Below are positions 1 through 7,648 of a stretch of 64,000 bases of DNA, one piece after another. The first letter of the stretch is position 1; every line of letters starts with the position of its first letter. The notes under the pieces are model-generated. The model was not told the DNA's origin and did no database searches. It was given only the letters and a program-made list of their open reading frames with translations. The translations under genes and the position numbers were made by a program. This DNA is from Candidatus Gastranaerophilales bacterium (GTDB lineage: Bacteria > Cyanobacteriota > Vampirovibrionia > Gastranaerophilales > Gastranaerophilaceae): NCBI GenBank assembly GCA_944324135.1, contig CALUVE010000009.1, positions 1-64,000 on the forward strand. The letters run 5' to 3'.

Positions 1-74
1 ATCTGATCGCATACTTTGTCGGGGTGTCCTTCCGTTACTGATTCGGAAGTGAATAAAAAGTTTCTTGGTGTCAT
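1..74 (-). CDS. metK: S-adenosylmethionine synthetase, N-terminal fragment (runs off the left edge)
   Basis: Only the first 24 codons are visible. The enzyme makes S-adenosylmethionine from methionine and ATP in the cytosol. The N-terminus reads MTPRNFLFTSESVTEGHPDK, the hallmark opening of MetK, in which the histidine of the GHPDK motif takes part in catalysis. The ATG (complement of 72-74) has a strong Shine-Dalgarno AAGGAG at 81-90 on the minus strand, which fixes the start. It has its own promoter candidate and a structured leader. The rest of the gene lies outside the window. Confidence 0.93.
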   Translation of the reverse strand, partial: MTPRNFLFTSESVTEGHPDKVCDQ

Positions 75-102
75 TTTTCAAATTCTCCTTAATTGTTTTA
101 CC

Positions 103-131
103 GCCGGTAAGTTTTTTAATTCCAACCCGGC
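103..131 (-). promoter_or_regulatory. Stem-loop in the metK 5' leader
   Basis: A hairpin sits between the predicted metK transcription start (about 141) and the Shine-Dalgarno. GCCGG pairs with CCGGC, and after a three-base bulge GTT pairs with AAC. The GC-rich stem stands out in an AT-rich leader of about 66 nt. Many metK genes are controlled by SAM-sensing leaders, but I cannot match this one to SAM-I, SAM-II or SMK consensus elements, so a regulatory role is only inferred. Confidence 0.4.
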
Positions 132-147
132 CACTCCATTAAGCAAC

Positions 148-176
148 AGTGTACCTCTAAAAATTTTTAAAATCAA
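148..176 (-). promoter_or_regulatory. Candidate sigma-70 promoter of metK
   Basis: On the minus strand a TTGATT -35 box (171-176) and a TACACT -10 box (148-153) are separated by exactly 17 bases. The implied start of transcription is near 141, leaving a leader of about 66 nt before the metK ATG. The box lies just beyond the stop codon of the small ORF at 195-353. Confidence 0.5.
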
Positions 177-194
177 ATTTTGTATTAATATATG

Positions 195-353
195 TTAACC
201 TGAAATGTAAGACAAACTAACAACCAGAACACTCTCTTTGACTTCGACTACCGCCCATCTCAAAACATTATACCCAAGATTTTTTAATTCTTGTTCAATA
301 TTATCTTTGGCGTTAATTGGAATATTAACTGTTGTAGATTGAATTGTTGTCAT
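195..353 (-). CDS. 52-residue hypothetical protein translationally coupled to glmS
   Basis: A small ORF of 52 codons that starts inside the glmS stop codon (TAATG overlap), an arrangement that normally signals translational coupling. It ends with TAA at 195-197. The product begins MTTIQSTTVNIPI, is mostly soluble in composition, has no signal peptide, and resembles no family I recognise. Its middle (IEQELKNLGYNVLRWAVVEV) could form a helix followed by a beta strand. It is transcribed with glmS and would be missed by a length cutoff of 60 residues. No function is proposed. Confidence 0.6.
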   Translation of the reverse strand: MTTIQSTTVNIPINAKDNIEQELKNLGYNVLRWAVVEVKESVLVVSLSYISG

Positions 354-2197
354 TATTCCACCGTTACGGATTTTGCAAGGTTGCGCGGCTGGTCAACGTC
401 TTTGCCTAAGAATTCAGCTATATAGTATGCTAAAAGCTGAAGCGGTACAATCGCAATTATAGGTGAGAGCATATCCTGAACATCCGGAACACGGATTATA
501 AAATCAAACAGGTCGTTTAATTTTTCATCTTCTGAATTTGTGAGAGCAATCATTCTGGCATTCCGTGCTTTTGCTTCTTCACTGTTTGAAAGAAGTTTTT
601 CATATACACAGCCTTTCATCAGGATAGACAGAACAGGCATTGTTTCATCCAGCATTGCTATAGGACCGTGTTTTAGCTCGCCTGCCGGATAACCTGTCGC
701 ATTTATGTAGCTGATTTCTTTGAGTTTTAATGCACCCTCAAGCGCTGTCGGGTAATTTATGCCGCGTGCTATGTAGATAAAATCTTTTGTGCATGAATAA
801 TTTCTTGCGCATTTTTGGATTTCTTCTTTGTGGGATAAAATTTGCTCAATCTTTTGCGGCAAAATCATCAAATCAGTTTTTAAAGAAAGCAAAAGATATT
901 CATTTGCACTTTCTTTAATTTCAGCAAGATAAATAGCTAAAAGATAGAATGAAACAAGCTGTGCAATGTAGGATTTGGTTGCAGCAACAGAAACTTCTAT
1001 CCCGGCGTTAACAGGTACAAGACTGTCAGCTTCGCGTGCCATAGCAGAATCAGGTCTGTTTGTTATTATCAAAACGTGTGACCCTTTGGCTTTTGCCTGT
1101 TTGATTGCCGTTAGAGTATCAGCTGTTTCGCCGGATTGTGAAACCCCTATGACAAGTGTGTGTTCATCTGTAACTGTTCTTCTGTAGATATATTCACTTG
1201 AGGCCTCAACATCAACGGCAATTCCGCATAAAGATTCCAGAAGATACTTTCCTATCATTGCCGCGTGTAGTGATGTTCCGCAGGCTATAATCTGAATTCT
1301 GTTCAGCTTTTTCAGGTGTTCTTTAGTCAGTTTAACTTCGTTCAGGATAACGTTATCCTGCGGGGTGTGGAGTTTGCCTGTCAGGATGTTTCTTATAACA
1401 TCAGGCTGTTCGTGGATTTCTTTAAGCATAAAGTGTTTGTAACCCATTTTGCTGAGTGCAATCGGCTCCCACGGAAGCATTTCTATTTTTTTATCAACAG
1501 GGCTGCCTTCACCGTTAGTTATTGTGTAAGAGTCTTTTGTTAATGTTGCGATTTCCCCGTCTTCAAGATAAATAGCTTTTTTAGTATGTTTGATAATTGC
1601 CGGAACATCTGAGGCAAAGAAATTTTCCCCCTCTCCTACACCGATTAAAAGCGGTGCGTTTAATTTTGTCCCGACAAGTTTATGTTTTTCGTCTTTGTGC
1701 ATCACGCAGAGGGCATAAGCACCTTTCAAATCTTTTGTTGCAAGTCGTACGGCTTCTGTTAAATCTTTAGTTTGAGAGTATTTTTGAGCAACAAGGTGGG
1801 CGACAACTTCTGTGTCTGTTTGTGTTTTGAATACGCACCCTTTTGAGGTCAAAAGTTCACGTAGTTCTTTATAATTTTCTATGATGCCGTTATGGACTAC
1901 AACTAGTCGTCCGCAGTTGCAGGAGTGCGGGTGTGCGTTCAAAAGAGTTGGGGCTCCATGGGTTGCCCAGCGGATATGGCCTATCCCCATTATGGCTTTT
2001 CTGGTTTCATCAGTGTGATGTTTAAGTTCTTCTCTGAGGTTGCAGAGTTTGCCGACAGCTTTATAAACATCAAGTTTGTCCGGTGTTTGTAATGCAACAC
2101 CTGCTGAATCATATCCCCTGTATTCAAGCTGTTCCAATCCGTCAAGAAGAATATCAACAACTGATTGTTCACCTACATATCCAACTATTCCGCACAT
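353..2197 (-). CDS. glmS: Glutamine--fructose-6-phosphate aminotransferase (isomerizing)
   Basis: Makes glucosamine-6-phosphate from fructose-6-phosphate and glutamine, the first step towards UDP-GlcNAc for peptidoglycan and LPS. At 614 residues it has the usual length. MCGIVGYVG gives the N-terminal Cys2 nucleophile of the glutaminase domain (about residues 2-220). Two SIS sugar isomerase domains follow, with the IIACGTSLHAA and GVSQSGETADT signatures, and the C-terminus ends with the typical DQPRNLAKSVTVE. AAGGGAG lies about 11 bases before the ATG. No glmS ribozyme is visible upstream; instead the leader carries palindromic repeats. The stop overlaps the start of the 52-residue ORF. Confidence 0.97.
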   Translation of the reverse strand: MCGIVGYVGEQSVVDILLDGLEQLEYRGYDSAGVALQTPDKLDVYKAVGKLCNLREELKHHTDETRKAIMGIGHIRWATHGAPTLLNAHPHSCNCGRLVVVHNGIIENYKELRELLTSKGCVFKTQTDTEVVAHLVAQKYSQTKDLTEAVRLATKDLKGAYALCVMHKDEKHKLVGTKLNAPLLIGVGEGENFFASDVPAIIKHTKKAIYLEDGEIATLTKDSYTITNGEGSPVDKKIEMLPWEPIALSKMGYKHFMLKEIHEQPDVIRNILTGKLHTPQDNVILNEVKLTKEHLKKLNRIQIIACGTSLHAAMIGKYLLESLCGIAVDVEASSEYIYRRTVTDEHTLVIGVSQSGETADTLTAIKQAKAKGSHVLIITNRPDSAMAREADSLVPVNAGIEVSVAATKSYIAQLVSFYLLAIYLAEIKESANEYLLLSLKTDLMILPQKIEQILSHKEEIQKCARNYSCTKDFIYIARGINYPTALEGALKLKEISYINATGYPAGELKHGPIAMLDETMPVLSILMKGCVYEKLLSNSEEAKARNARMIALTNSEDEKLNDLFDFIIRVPDVQDMLSPIIAIVPLQLLAYYIAEFLGKDVDQPRNLAKSVTVE

Positions 2198-2222
2198 ATT
2201 ATGTTTTGCTCCCTTATTTAAT

Positions 2223-2246
2223 GTCGGATTTGTGAATCCGACCTAC
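2223..2246. repeat. REP-like palindrome 1 with CTAC tail
   Basis: GTCGGATT and AATCCGAC form an 8-bp stem around TGTG, followed by CTAC. Read on the other strand it is GTAG plus a palindrome, the organisation of REP elements mobilised by RAYT (IS200-like Y1) transposases. It lies immediately upstream of the glmS Shine-Dalgarno. Confidence 0.65.
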
Positions 2247-2284
2247 AGTATCAGCTGCGCAACGCGCTATTTTTTATTTTTTCG

Positions 2285-2307
2285 CCGGGTTCGTAAACCC
2301 AACCTGC
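2285..2307. repeat. REP-like palindrome 2 with CTGC tail
   Basis: GGGTT and AACCC form a short stem around CGTA, followed two bases later by CCTGC. The design (stem, then CCTAC/CCTGC) matches palindromes 1 and 4, although the stem sequence differs. It lies in the predicted glmS leader. Confidence 0.5.
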
Positions 2308-2310
2308 ATT

Positions 2311-2334
2311 GTCAGGGCTCAATTTATCCCTGAC
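2311..2334. repeat. Palindrome 3 (GTCAGGG...CCCTGAC)
   Basis: A 7-bp perfect stem with a 10-base loop. It starts with the same GTCAGG as palindromes 4 and 5 but lacks the CTAC tail. It begins a few bases from the predicted glmS transcription start. Confidence 0.5.
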
Positions 2335-2342
2335 ATATGTCA

Positions 2343-2351
2343 ATTATATCA
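2343..2351 (-). promoter_or_regulatory. Extended -10 promoter candidate for glmS
   Basis: On the minus strand TGATATAAT is a perfect extended -10 (TGn plus TATAAT). Transcription would start near 2336, giving a leader of about 139 nt that contains palindromes 3, 2 and 1. No good -35 box is visible, as is common with extended -10 promoters. Confidence 0.5.
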
Positions 2352-2405
2352 TTGAAAAATTCAAAATAAAATATCCTTATAAAAGTTTTACATTTTTGGA
2401 TTTTT

Positions 2406-2426
2406 GTCAGGCAGTGTCTGACCTAC
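2406..2426. repeat. REP-like palindrome 4 with CTAC tail
   Basis: The core GTCAGGCAGTGTCTGAC is an 8-bp hairpin (one G-T pair), followed by CTAC. The core differs from that of palindrome 5 by a single base, so these two are copies of one element. Confidence 0.65.
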
Positions 2427-2446
2427 ATAAACTTTTTTTGTAGACG

Positions 2447-2479
2447 GCACAAGAGTCAGGCAGTGCCTGACTCTTGTGC
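2447..2479. repeat. 33-base near-perfect palindrome 5
   Basis: Two 16-base arms (GCACAAGAGTCAGGCA and its complement) flank a single central base. The inner 17 bases repeat the core of palindrome 4. It lies 36 bases after the clpB stop. It lacks a U-tract in the clpB direction, so it does not look like a standard intrinsic terminator, though it could block 3' exonucleases. Confidence 0.65.
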
Positions 2480-2515
2480 AATGGACTTATAGCCCTAACG
2501 ATTTAAAGACGCTTA

Positions 2516-5128
2516 TTATGATTGCTCTCTGTCTTTGATGAATTTGATTTCATCGTTGTCGACATCAATAATAACTTTGTCGCCTTTCATGAATTTTTGA
2601 GAAAGTATAAGTTTAGACAGCGGGTTTTCTACCATTTGTCTGATTACACGTTTCAGCGGTCTTGCACCGTATACCGGATTAAATCCGCGGGTCGCAAGAA
2701 ATTCCTTGGCTTCTTCTGTTATTTCAAAGTCGAGCTCCTGATCTTTCAGTAATCTTCTCAGATAATCCATCTGGATATCTACAATTGCTGATAACTGTTG
2801 CAGGGTAAGAGCTTTGAAGAAGATTGTTTCGTCAATTCTGTTTAAGAATTCAGGTTTGAATCTGCTTCTCAATACAGCCATAACTTTTTCTTTTGTATCA
2901 TCAAACTCTTTTTGTGTTACAAGTTTGTTCAGAGAATCTTCAAGAATGATGTCGCTTCCTATGTTGCTTGTCATAATGATGAGTGTGTTTTTGAAATCAA
3001 CTGTTCTGCCTTTAGAATCGGTCAAACGTCCGTCATCGAAAATTTGAAGCATTATGTTGAATACATCAGGGTGTGCTTTTTCGATTTCATCAAACAGTAC
3101 GACTGAATAAGGTTTTCTTCTGACTGCTTCTGTCAATTGACCGCCTTCATCGTAACCGACGTATCCCGGAGGCGCTCCAACCAGTCTTGCAACATTGTGT
3201 TTTTCCATATATTCAGACATATCTATACGGATTAGAGCATCTTCGTCGTTGAACATAAATTCCGCTAATGATTTTGCTAGTTCCGTTTTACCAACACCTG
3301 TAGGGCCTAAGAACAAGAATGTACCAATCGGACGTTTCGGGTCTTTCAAGCCTGAACGGGCACGGCGGATGGCATCGGATACTGTTTCAACAGCTTCATC
3401 CTGTCCTATCAGTCGTTTGTGGAGAATTTCTTCCATATTGATGAGTTTTTGTTTTTCGCTTTCTACAAGTTTTGATACCGGTATGCCAGTCCATTTGCTT
3501 ACAACATTTGCGATATCTTCATCATCAATTTCTTCTTTCAGAAGTTTATTTTCTGAGCGGTCGCGGTTCTGGCATTCTTTCAATTGTTTTTCCAATTGCA
3601 TAAGTTTACCGTACTTGAGTTCTGCAGCAGTTTGCAAATCAGTGTTGCGTTCAGCTTCTTCAATTTGTTTTTTTACCTTGTCAATTTCGTCCTTGATGGC
3701 GGCCTCACCTGTGATAGAAGCTTTTTCTTTTTCCCACTGGCATTTCATTGCGGAAATTTTTTCTTCCAAAGTCGCAATATGTTTTGAAATATCTTCAACT
3801 TTGGCTTTTGCCTCATCGCTGGTTTCTTTTTTGAGCGCTTCACGTTCTATTTCAAGCTGAATTTTTTGTCTCATCATTGCATCTATTTCTTCCGGCATTG
3901 AATCAATTTCAATACGCAGTGAAGATGCGGCTTCATCAATCAGGTCGATTGCTTTATCAGGTAGAAATCTGTCCGTGATATATCTGTCGGAAAGTTTTAC
4001 TGCCTGAATTAGGGCACTATCAAGTATTCTTACTCCGTGGTGAACTTCGTATTTTTCTTTCAAGCCTCTTAAGATACTTATTGTATCTTCAATGCTCGGC
4101 TCGTTAACCAGCACCGGTTGGAAACGTCTTTCAAGTGCGGGGTCTTTTTCTATGTATTTTCTGTATTCATTTATGGTTGTAGCGCCTATTGTTCTCAAAA
4201 CCCCTCTTGCCAGCATTGGTTTTAAGAGGTTCCCCGCATCCATAGAACCCTCAGTTGCTCCTGCGCCTACTACTGTGTGAAGTTCATCAATAAACATTAC
4301 AATTTCACCGTTTGAATCTTCAACTTCTTTCAATACGGCTTTCAATCGTTCTTCAAATTCACCTCTGAATTTAGCCCCTGCTACCAGTGCGCCCAAATCA
4401 AGAGAGATAAGTTTTACGTCTTTTAGGCTTTCCGGAACATCACCGCGGACTATACGCTGTGCAAGCCCTTCTACTATTGCGGTTTTACCTACACCGGGTT
4501 CGCCTATCAGTACCGGATTGTTCTTTGTACGTCTGTTAAGTACTTGAATTATTCTTCTGACTTCTTCATCTCTTCCGATTACCGGGTCTAATTTACCTTT
4601 TCTCGCAAGTGCTGTCAGGTCTGTTGAATATTTTTCAAGTGCTTTCATATTTTCTTCTGCATTTTTATTATCCACTTTTTTATTACCTCTTATTTTTTTC
4701 ATTGCGTTTAGTACAGTATTTGTGTTTACCTTGAAGTCTGATAAAATTTTCTGTATATTTGAGCCCTCAAGTTTGGTCATCGCAAGTAAAATATCTGCAA
4801 TATCTATGTATTCGTCTTTTAGTTCATTTGCCTGTTCGTCAGCTAAATCAAGCAATTGTGCTGTCTGGTTTGACAAAAACAGCTGCTGCCCGTTCACGAC
4901 ACCTGATATCACAGGGAAAGATTTTGCTGAATTTACAACTCTGTCTATAAATCCCTGATTCAGAAGTTTGAGTTCCGTCAGGTAGTCTTTTATTATGCCG
5001 CTGTCTTTAATCATTGCAAGCATAATGTGTTCCGGCTGCATTTCCGTATTTTTATATGAATTGGTAATTGCATTTGCCGATGACAAAATCTCCTGAGAGT
5101 AATTTGTGAATCTGTTCAAATCAACCAT
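2516..5128 (-). CDS. clpB: ATP-dependent disaggregase ClpB
   Basis: A Hsp100 chaperone that, with DnaK, pulls polypeptides out of aggregates through a hexameric ring. At 870 residues it has full length. It has an N-terminal Clp_N double repeat (about 1-145), AAA+ domain 1 with Walker A GEPGVGKT near residue 209, a charged coiled-coil middle domain (about 405-520) that distinguishes ClpB from ClpA/C, and AAA+ domain 2 with GPTGVGKT and the [11 protein letters not shown] Walker B. The start [10 protein letters not shown] is preceded by AAAGGAG. A 14-bp AT-rich inverted repeat abuts the ribosome-binding site and may control it. Confidence 0.97.
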   Translation of the reverse strand: MVDLNRFTNYSQEILSSANAITNSYKNTEMQPEHIMLAMIKDSGIIKDYLTELKLLNQGFIDRVVNSAKSFPVISGVVNGQQLFLSNQTAQLLDLADEQANELKDEYIDIADILLAMTKLEGSNIQKILSDFKVNTNTVLNAMKKIRGNKKVDNKNAEENMKALEKYSTDLTALARKGKLDPVIGRDEEVRRIIQVLNRRTKNNPVLIGEPGVGKTAIVEGLAQRIVRGDVPESLKDVKLISLDLGALVAGAKFRGEFEERLKAVLKEVEDSNGEIVMFIDELHTVVGAGATEGSMDAGNLLKPMLARGVLRTIGATTINEYRKYIEKDPALERRFQPVLVNEPSIEDTISILRGLKEKYEVHHGVRILDSALIQAVKLSDRYITDRFLPDKAIDLIDEAASSLRIEIDSMPEEIDAMMRQKIQLEIEREALKKETSDEAKAKVEDISKHIATLEEKISAMKCQWEKEKASITGEAAIKDEIDKVKKQIEEAERNTDLQTAAELKYGKLMQLEKQLKECQNRDRSENKLLKEEIDDEDIANVVSKWTGIPVSKLVESEKQKLINMEEILHKRLIGQDEAVETVSDAIRRARSGLKDPKRPIGTFLFLGPTGVGKTELAKSLAEFMFNDEDALIRIDMSEYMEKHNVARLVGAPPGYVGYDEGGQLTEAVRRKPYSVVLFDEIEKAHPDVFNIMLQIFDDGRLTDSKGRTVDFKNTLIIMTSNIGSDIILEDSLNKLVTQKEFDDTKEKVMAVLRSRFKPEFLNRIDETIFFKALTLQQLSAIVDIQMDYLRRLLKDQELDFEITEEAKEFLATRGFNPVYGARPLKRVIRQMVENPLSKLILSQKFMKGDKVIIDVDNDEIKFIKDREQS

Positions 5129-5141
5129 ATAATCAACTCCT

Positions 5142-5176
5142 TTAAAATAATAATAATCTCTATATTATTATTTTAA
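5142..5176 (-). promoter_or_regulatory. 14-bp perfect AT-rich inverted repeat in front of the clpB ribosome-binding site
   Basis: TTAAAATAATAATA and its exact complement flank a 7-base loop. In the clpB mRNA the 3' arm runs straight into AGGAG. The position suits either a repressor operator or a heat-labile RNA hairpin that occludes the ribosome-binding site. It does not match the CIRCE consensus (TTAGCACTC-N9-GAGTGCTAA). Confidence 0.55.
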
Positions 5177-5268
5177 TTTATTTTTCTAAAAAATCTATAA
5201 AATTAATGTTTATTTAATTTTTTTGAAAAATATAATTTCCCAGAACGTCTTTTTACCAAATCCCCCCC

Positions 5269-5306
5269 AAAAAAAACAAAAAGGATCTGCATACGCGCAG
5301 ACCCTT
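5269..5306 (-). terminator. Intrinsic terminator after the flagellar operon
   Basis: On the minus strand AAGGGTCTGC pairs over 10 bp (one G-T) with GCAGATCCTT around the loop GCGTAT, and is followed by a T-rich tract interrupted once by G. It separates the fliJ-fliK-hook/rod operon from clpB. Nothing else is visible between 5177 and 5268 except AT-rich promoter-like sequence. Confidence 0.85.
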
Positions 5307-5352
5307 GCGTAAAATGGAGTTTAATCTTTTTAAAATATCTGTTGTATAATTC

Positions 5353-6189
5353 CTAGTTCCCTACCAGCCTCAAAGCTTCTTCAAGCAGTTCTTTGTTGGA
5401 GGAAATAAGTTTGTTGGTTATTTCCATTTGAAGTTTAGCCATCTGATAGTATGAAATATTTCCTTTGAAATCTGCGTTTGACAGTTCCAGTAGTCCTGAA
5501 CGGATTTCACCAGTACCGAGAACCGGTTTGCCGGATTCTTCTGTTTCGATAAAGTATCCCTCTTTTATTTCAAAGAGTGCTGCAGCGTTGTGGAAGTTTC
5601 TAGTCGTAATTCTATAGAGCGGAACTACTCTTTTGCCGCCATCTGCTTTACCGTAAATGGTACCGTCAGTTTTGATTTCGTAATCGTCATATTTACCGAG
5701 ATACTTGCCGTTGTTTGGGTCAATCCACATTTTAATATTTGTTGTCGGGATATCAAGTGAACCGCCTTTCAGTGCTGTTTGTTGGTACAAATCTGCACTT
5801 ATAGGTTTTGTACCCTGCATTATTTCGCCTTTGTCATTGAGGATGTAACCCTGTACGGTGTTTCCGTTTTTGGCTTTGTAGACACCGTCTTTGTCAAAAG
5901 TGAATTCTCCTAATCTTGTGTAGACACTTTTGCCCTCTGGAGTTTTTGTCAGGAAAAATCCTTTTCCCTCAAGAAACAGGTTGTCGTTTGATGTACCTGG
6001 AGTTGATTTTCCCTGTCCCAGTTTTTTGTCATAGTCGTCAGCAACAGCACCGCCTAAAAAGGTTTTAAAGTTTACCTGTTTTTCTCTAAAACCAGGGGTG
6101 TAGACGTTTGTCATGTTGTAGGCTATGACATCCATCCAGTTCTGGGTTGCTTTCTGGGTATTAAGTGCCGTGATAAATGAATCATTCAT
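5353..6189 (-). CDS. Flagellar hook/basal-body rod protein (FlgE/FlgF/FlgG family)
   Basis: A structural subunit of the flagellar rod or hook, exported by the flagellar type III system. About 278 residues, nearer FlgF/FlgG (about 260) than FlgE (about 400). The N-terminus has the family helix with a TPGFREKQVNFKTF stretch, the middle has NLFLEGKGFFLTKTPEG, and the C-terminus ends with the helix typical of Flg_bbr_C (LLELSNADFKGNISYYQMA). I prefer the internal ATG starting MNDSFITAL because AAGGAG lies just upstream and the N-terminus then fits the family; this start overlaps the fliK stop (ATGAATGA). A longer reading would add 15 basic residues. Which family member it is cannot be settled from sequence alone. 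Confidence 0.85.
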   Translation of the reverse strand: MNDSFITALNTQKATQNWMDVIAYNMTNVYTPGFREKQVNFKTFLGGAVADDYDKKLGQGKSTPGTSNDNLFLEGKGFFLTKTPEGKSVYTRLGEFTFDKDGVYKAKNGNTVQGYILNDKGEIMQGTKPISADLYQQTALKGGSLDIPTTNIKMWIDPNNGKYLGKYDDYEIKTDGTIYGKADGGKRVVPLYRITTRNFHNAAALFEIKEGYFIETEESGKPVLGTGEIRSGLLELSNADFKGNISYYQMAKLQMEITNKLISSNKELLEEALRLVGN

Positions 6190-7051
6190 GGCTGCTCTCC
6201 TTATCTTTACGCTTGTTTTCCTGTTCTTGTTCACGTCTTGAGCGGCTGTAACTCAGGTCACTATAGGATAATTCCTGCTCGTCAAAACGTTGTCTGAGTG
6301 TTGAGATGTTCATTTTCAAATATTCCTCCACTGCTTTATCCCCCGGAATAAAGTTAGCGGCTATACTTCCGTCTCTGTTTATTTTTATAATGACAGAAAT
6401 ATCTTTGTCAAAATTTATTCTGAACGGCTGATTAGTTTTCAATCCCTCGTGGAGGGCGTTCATCAAAGTGGCAGAAACATTGGCTGTTTTCTGTGCCTGC
6501 TGTGAATTGTTTTCTGCCAGATTTTGGATTTCTGCTGCGACACTTTTCATAGACATATCAGTATTCTGCGCAAGGTTTGAAAAAAACAGCGCGTCATTCA
6601 TATCCATATTTATATTTGTGTAGTCTACCTGTGCTGTTAAGGTTCTGGATAATTCGTCAATGTTCGCAATATTTAATCTTTGATACTGGTTTTGGAACAG
6701 CTGATTATTTTTGCCATTGTTAATCATAGCCTGAATATTCTGCGCAAGAAGCTCTTCGCTGTTGAGCAATTCATTCTGTGATACTTCGCCTTTCAGGGTT
6801 TGAGAATCATTATTCTTGTCATCTTTTTTGTCTTTTGTCTCTTCCTGCTTGGATGTTTTATCATCTTTTGCGGTTTGTTCGGTTTTGTTTTCAGTTTCCG
6901 GAGAATTTTCCATCTCTTCGGTTTTTGAGGCATTTTTTAATTCTTCATCAAAAGATGCGGAATTGCTCTTTGAAGATGAAGATGTTTTAGATTGCGACGA
7001 GGTGCTTCCTGTTCCTGATACGGCGGTTGATGATGCACTGCTTATATTCAT
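6182..7051 (-). CDS. fliK: Flagellar hook-length control protein FliK
   Basis: Secreted molecular ruler that measures hook length and switches export specificity. At 289 residues it is on the short side. The first 90 residues are Ser/Thr/Lys/Glu-rich and probably disordered, typical of the ruler segment. The C-terminal part (about 195-265) resembles the Flg_hook domain: FRINFDKDISVIIKINRDG followed by VEEYLKMNISTLRQRF. The last 25 residues are highly charged. It follows fliJ by 2 bases and overlaps the next flagellar gene. Placement between fliJ and a hook/rod gene supports the call. Confidence 0.82.
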   Translation of the reverse strand: MNISSASSTAVSGTGSTSSQSKTSSSSKSNSASFDEELKNASKTEEMENSPETENKTEQTAKDDKTSKQEETKDKKDDKNNDSQTLKGEVSQNELLNSEELLAQNIQAMINNGKNNQLFQNQYQRLNIANIDELSRTLTAQVDYTNINMDMNDALFFSNLAQNTDMSMKSVAAEIQNLAENNSQQAQKTANVSATLMNALHEGLKTNQPFRINFDKDISVIIKINRDGSIAANFIPGDKAVEEYLKMNISTLRQRFDEQELSYSDLSYSRSRREQEQENKRKDKESSHE

Positions 7052-7053
7052 TT

Positions 7054-7545
7054 TTAGCTATTACCCTCCAATTCTTCCAGTTGTTTCAACAATTCTTTTG
7101 CTTCTTCTTCCTGTCTTTCCTGTGATTGCGCAAAGAATCTTGTTACACCCAGTTCGGAATATTTTTTTAGTTCTGCAGCTTTTTCTTCTGCTATGTATGC
7201 TTCTCTGTTTTTTTCTTTGTGTTTTTCCAGAACTTTTACTGCTTGTTCCAGCTTGACCAGTTTTTGTTTTTCTTCATCCAGTTTCCGCTGTGCTTCAATT
7301 CTGATTTCTTCTAGCTGCTTTGCCTTTTCATACAGATATATAAGATATTTGTCGTAAGTCTCATACATCATAGGGTCTGCTTTTCTCATATTGGTTTTTG
7401 TATCTTGAATTTCCTGATTATTTTTTCTGATGTTTTCTTCCGCAATAAACACTGCCTGCTGTGCTTTTTGCACAACCATTAATTGTTCTTCTTTTTTACG
7501 GATTCTAAATTCAAGTACTTTTTGTAACCTGTATCGAAAAGGCAT
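7054..7545 (-). CDS. fliJ: Flagellar export protein FliJ
   Basis: Soluble part of the flagellar type III export apparatus; it connects the FliI ATPase ring to FlhA and recycles export chaperones. At 163 residues it is slightly longer than the usual 140-150. MPFRYRLQKVLEFRIRKKEEQ is the classic FliJ opening, and almost the whole protein is predicted coiled coil (Glu/Lys/Gln-rich heptads). It is the first gene of a three-gene operon; fliI, its usual upstream neighbour, is absent. No clear ribosome-binding site precedes the ATG, so the start rests on family similarity. Confidence 0.85.
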   Translation of the reverse strand: MPFRYRLQKVLEFRIRKKEEQLMVVQKAQQAVFIAEENIRKNNQEIQDTKTNMRKADPMMYETYDKYLIYLYEKAKQLEEIRIEAQRKLDEEKQKLVKLEQAVKVLEKHKEKNREAYIAEEKAAELKKYSELGVTRFFAQSQERQEEEAKELLKQLEELEGNS

Positions 7546-7648
7546 TTGTCTAGACTACACTTTCTTAAACTTATTATTGCTGTTTTAAGTTCAGTGGCAA
7601 ACATCTAAACGTATGATATTCATTTAATTATTTTTTATCAAAAGTCAA

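Noticed and set aside
16-198. Plus-strand ORF of 60 codons
   Set aside because: It overlaps the metK start, its promoter and the end of the glmS-coupled small gene on the opposite strand, and its product is of no recognisable type.
2198-2336. glmS ribozyme upstream of glmS
   Set aside because: The leader consists of short palindromes and AT-rich DNA, and I see none of the conserved ribozyme core.
2447-2479. Intrinsic terminator of clpB
   Set aside because: The hairpin is very strong, but no U-tract follows in the clpB direction, and the core repeats that of the neighbouring palindrome, so a repeat element is the better call.
3195-3860. 221-codon plus-strand ORF
   Set aside because: It lies entirely antisense to clpB, is Ser-rich from complementary codons, and shows no ribosome-binding site.
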